Assembly (NCBI GenBank): GCA_030039915.1
Contig: JASHUP010000173.1
Span: 1-5,044 of the forward strand
Direction of reading: 5' to 3'
Source of the DNA: Thermoplasmata archaeon
GTDB taxonomy: Archaea > Thermoplasmatota > Thermoplasmata > UBA184
Length of the DNA stretch: 5,044 nucleotides
This document shows positions 4,242-5,044 of the stretch, piece after piece; position 1 is the stretch's first letter, and the number at the start of each line of letters is the position of its first letter. Both the position numbers and the translations under genes were made by a program. The notes beneath the pieces were generated by a model. The model worked only from the letters and a program-made list of their open reading frames with translations. It was not told the DNA's origin and did no database searches.

Positions 4242-4345
4242 GCCGCCGTAGCTCAGCGGCAGAGCGATCGGCTGTTAACCGAAAGGTCAGCGGTTCGAAA
4301 GGGCGGCGGTGGTTCGCCGCCGCCCCCAAACTCCGCTCGGCGGCG
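4242..4345 (+). tRNA. tRNA-Asn (anticodon GTT) with a T-loop intron
   Basis: Exon 1 (4242-4299) gives the acceptor GCCGCCG, the D-arm GCTC/GAGC, the anticodon loop CTGTTAA with GTT at 4274-4276 and A37, and the 5' T-stem AGCGG plus TTCGAA. Read straight on, the T-stem cannot close. Removing 4300-4331 joins TTCGAA to T (4332), then CCGCT closes the T-stem (AGCGG/CCGCT), CGGCGGC closes the acceptor, and G (4345) is the discriminator. The spliced product is a normal tRNA-Asn without CCA. One A/A mismatch remains at 27-43. The intron position, 59/60, is a non-canonical one known in archaeal tRNAs. It is very likely co-transcribed with the CAT tRNA 20 bases downstream. Confidence 0.9.
4300..4331 (+). 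other. 32-nt intron in tRNA-Asn at position 59/60 with bulge-helix-bulge
   Basis: The precursor folds into a bulge-helix-bulge. The outer helix is the T-stem AGCGG/CCGCT. The central helix pairs T54, T55 and G57 with A4329, A4328 and C4326 (C56/C4327 mismatched). The two 3-nt bulges are AA|A (4298-4300) and AC|T (4330-4332). The intron helix is GGGCGGCGG (4301-4309) with CCGCCGCCC (4317-4325), closed by loop TGGTTCG. Cutting each bulge after its second base yields exactly the 59/60 splice that restores TTCGAAT. Confidence 0.87.
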
Positions 4346-4364
4346 CCTCCGTGTTGTCCATCGA

Positions 4365-4440
4365 GGGCCCGTAGCTTAGTCCGGCTCAGAGCGACCGGCT
4401 CATAACCGGTCGGTCGACGGTTCAAATCCGTCCGGGCCCA
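4365..4440 (+). tRNA. tRNA with CAT anticodon, probably tRNA-Ile2, else elongator tRNA-Met
   Basis: This is a complete cloverleaf. The acceptor is GGGCCCG/CGGGCCC with discriminator A (4440). The D-arm begins GCTT and ends GAGC. The anticodon stem ACCGG/CCGGT surrounds CTCATAA with CAT at 4401-4403, and the T-arm is GACGG-TTCAAAT-CCGTC. There is no intron or CCA. G1-C72 rules against an archaeal initiator tRNA, which has A1-U72. The GGGCCCG acceptor with A73 is more like archaeal tRNA-Ile2, whose C34 is modified to agmatidine to read AUA, than elongator tRNA-Met, but this cannot be settled from one sequence. It lies 20 bases after tRNA-Asn with no own TATA box, so the two are probably one transcript. 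Confidence 0.92.
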
Positions 4441-4594
4441 TTCTGCATCGGTCTCGAGGCCCCGGTGCAACGGGAAGTTCTAGGCCGAGAGCCCCCAAGG
4501 GACGGCGGGGGAAACCGACGAATCTTCCGGTCGTTCCCGGTATAGTTTTCGACACCTACCCGTTCATATCGTTCACGCGCAATAGCGCTTCCGC
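4441..4594. other. Intergenic region with candidate promoter of the aminopeptidase gene
   Basis: I recognise no gene. A CCCCC/GGGGG pairing (4493-4515 area) may form a weak hairpin. Two AT-rich boxes occur: GTATAGTTTT (about 4540-4549), whose four Ts could also help end the tRNA transcript, and TTCATATCG (4563-4571), which sits 24-32 bases before the ATG at 4595 and fits a leaderless promoter. Confidence 0.4.
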
Positions 4595-5044
4595 ATGTCG
4601 AGCGAGTCGGTCTCTCCCGCCAGGCGGGCGAAGGTCGCGCAGTCGGTGCTTCGGAACAACCTCGCGGTGAAGCGAGGCGAACAAGTCGTCATCGAAGCCT
4701 GGACCCATACGCTGCCGTGGGCGGTCGCCTTCGCTCGCGAAGCCCGACGCTTGGGGGCCCAGCCTCTCGTTCCGTTCGAGGACGAGGAGGCGTACTGGGA
4801 TGCGGTCCAGAGCGGCAACGAGTCCGTCCTCGGAAAGGCGCCGGTTCACGAGTGGGCCGCGCTCGCGAAGACCGATGTCTACCTGCACATGTGGGGGCCC
4901 GGCGACCGGGTCCGCTTGAATCAGCTCTCCGAAGCCCGACGGAACCGCCTCTTCGAGTACAACGAATCGTGGTACGTCGCGGCGGCGAAGGCGGGAGTTC
5001 GCGGGGCCCGGCTCGAGCTCGGCCGACCCTATCCCACGTTGGCG
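4595..5044 (+). CDS. M29-family aminopeptidase (AmpS/aminopeptidase T-like), 5' part, runs off right edge
   Basis: The frame is open from ATG 4595 to the window end (150 residues visible). It starts with a helix ending in VLRNNLAVKRGEQVVIEAW (18-36), the pattern of M29 peptidases in which a 'V..GE.V.I..' strand opens the N-terminal domain. WAVAFAREARRLGAQPLVPF (42-61) and EDEEAYW (62-68) follow, then TDVYLHMWGPGD (93-104). These are typical of archaeal leucyl-aminopeptidase-like proteins. The metal ligands that define the dinuclear active site lie in the C-terminal half, outside the window, so activity cannot be judged. No Shine-Dalgarno is seen; a TATA-like box at 4563-4571 supports a leaderless start. 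The gene follows the tRNA pair in the same direction but probably has its own promoter. Confidence 0.75.
   Translation, partial: MSSESVSPARRAKVAQSVLRNNLAVKRGEQVVIEAWTHTLPWAVAFAREARRLGAQPLVPFEDEEAYWDAVQSGNESVLGKAPVHEWAALAKTDVYLHMWGPGDRVRLNQLSEARRNRLFEYNESWYVAAAKAGVRGARLELGRPYPTLA

Noticed and set aside
4242..4310. tRNA-Asn as a pseudogene with a broken T-stem
   Set aside because: The missing T-stem and acceptor strands are present 32 bases further on and a bulge-helix-bulge explains the gap exactly.
1..5044. CRISPR arrays or insertion sequences
   Set aside because: No regularly spaced repeats, transposase motifs or terminal inverted repeats of insertion-sequence type were seen.

Overview
The window looks like a GC-rich archaeal chromosome, most plausibly a euryarchaeal or Thermoplasmata-type lineage (lineage is inference). 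Three tRNA genes lack an encoded CCA. One of them, tRNA-Asn, carries a T-loop intron bounded by a bulge-helix-bulge, which is an archaeal feature. Several genes have an AT-rich TATA-like box about 20-30 bases before the start codon and no Shine-Dalgarno sequence, as in leaderless archaeal transcripts.

Left part (1-1230), a tRNA-associated integration locus. A minus-strand gene leaves the left edge; its 60 visible residues resemble the N-terminal core-binding domain of a tyrosine recombinase (integrase). It is divergent from an intact tRNA-Arg(CCG) and seems to share one AT-rich promoter segment with it. The T-loop-to-3'-end part of that tRNA (22 bp, exact) recurs 914 bp downstream at 1199-1220. 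Between the copies lies one complete gene, a class I SAM-dependent methyltransferase with its own TATA-like box. The distal copy forms half of a perfect 34-bp inverted repeat (14-bp arms, 6-bp spacer), laid out like a dif- or lox-type recombination site. I read this as a very small integrated cargo element, or the remnant of one.

Middle part (1228-3597). A minus-strand gene encodes a protein with one membrane anchor and an unknown extracellular domain. Next is an ArsR-family regulator translationally coupled (GTGA overlap) to an AHSA1/SRPBCC-domain protein. These are divergent from a RibD_C/DHFR-like reductase gene that has a clear Shine-Dalgarno sequence. The ArsR regulator probably controls the shared promoter region.

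Right part (3598-5044). After about 220 non-coding bases comes a small winged-helix regulator. It is followed by tRNA-Asn(GTT) with a 32-nt intron between positions 59 and 60, and a CAT-anticodon tRNA (probably Ile2, otherwise elongator Met). The 5' part of an M29-type aminopeptidase gene then runs off the right edge.

The most interesting items are the tRNA-Arg-flanked methyltransferase cassette with its lox-like inverted repeat and nearby recombinase, and the tRNA-Asn T-loop intron.
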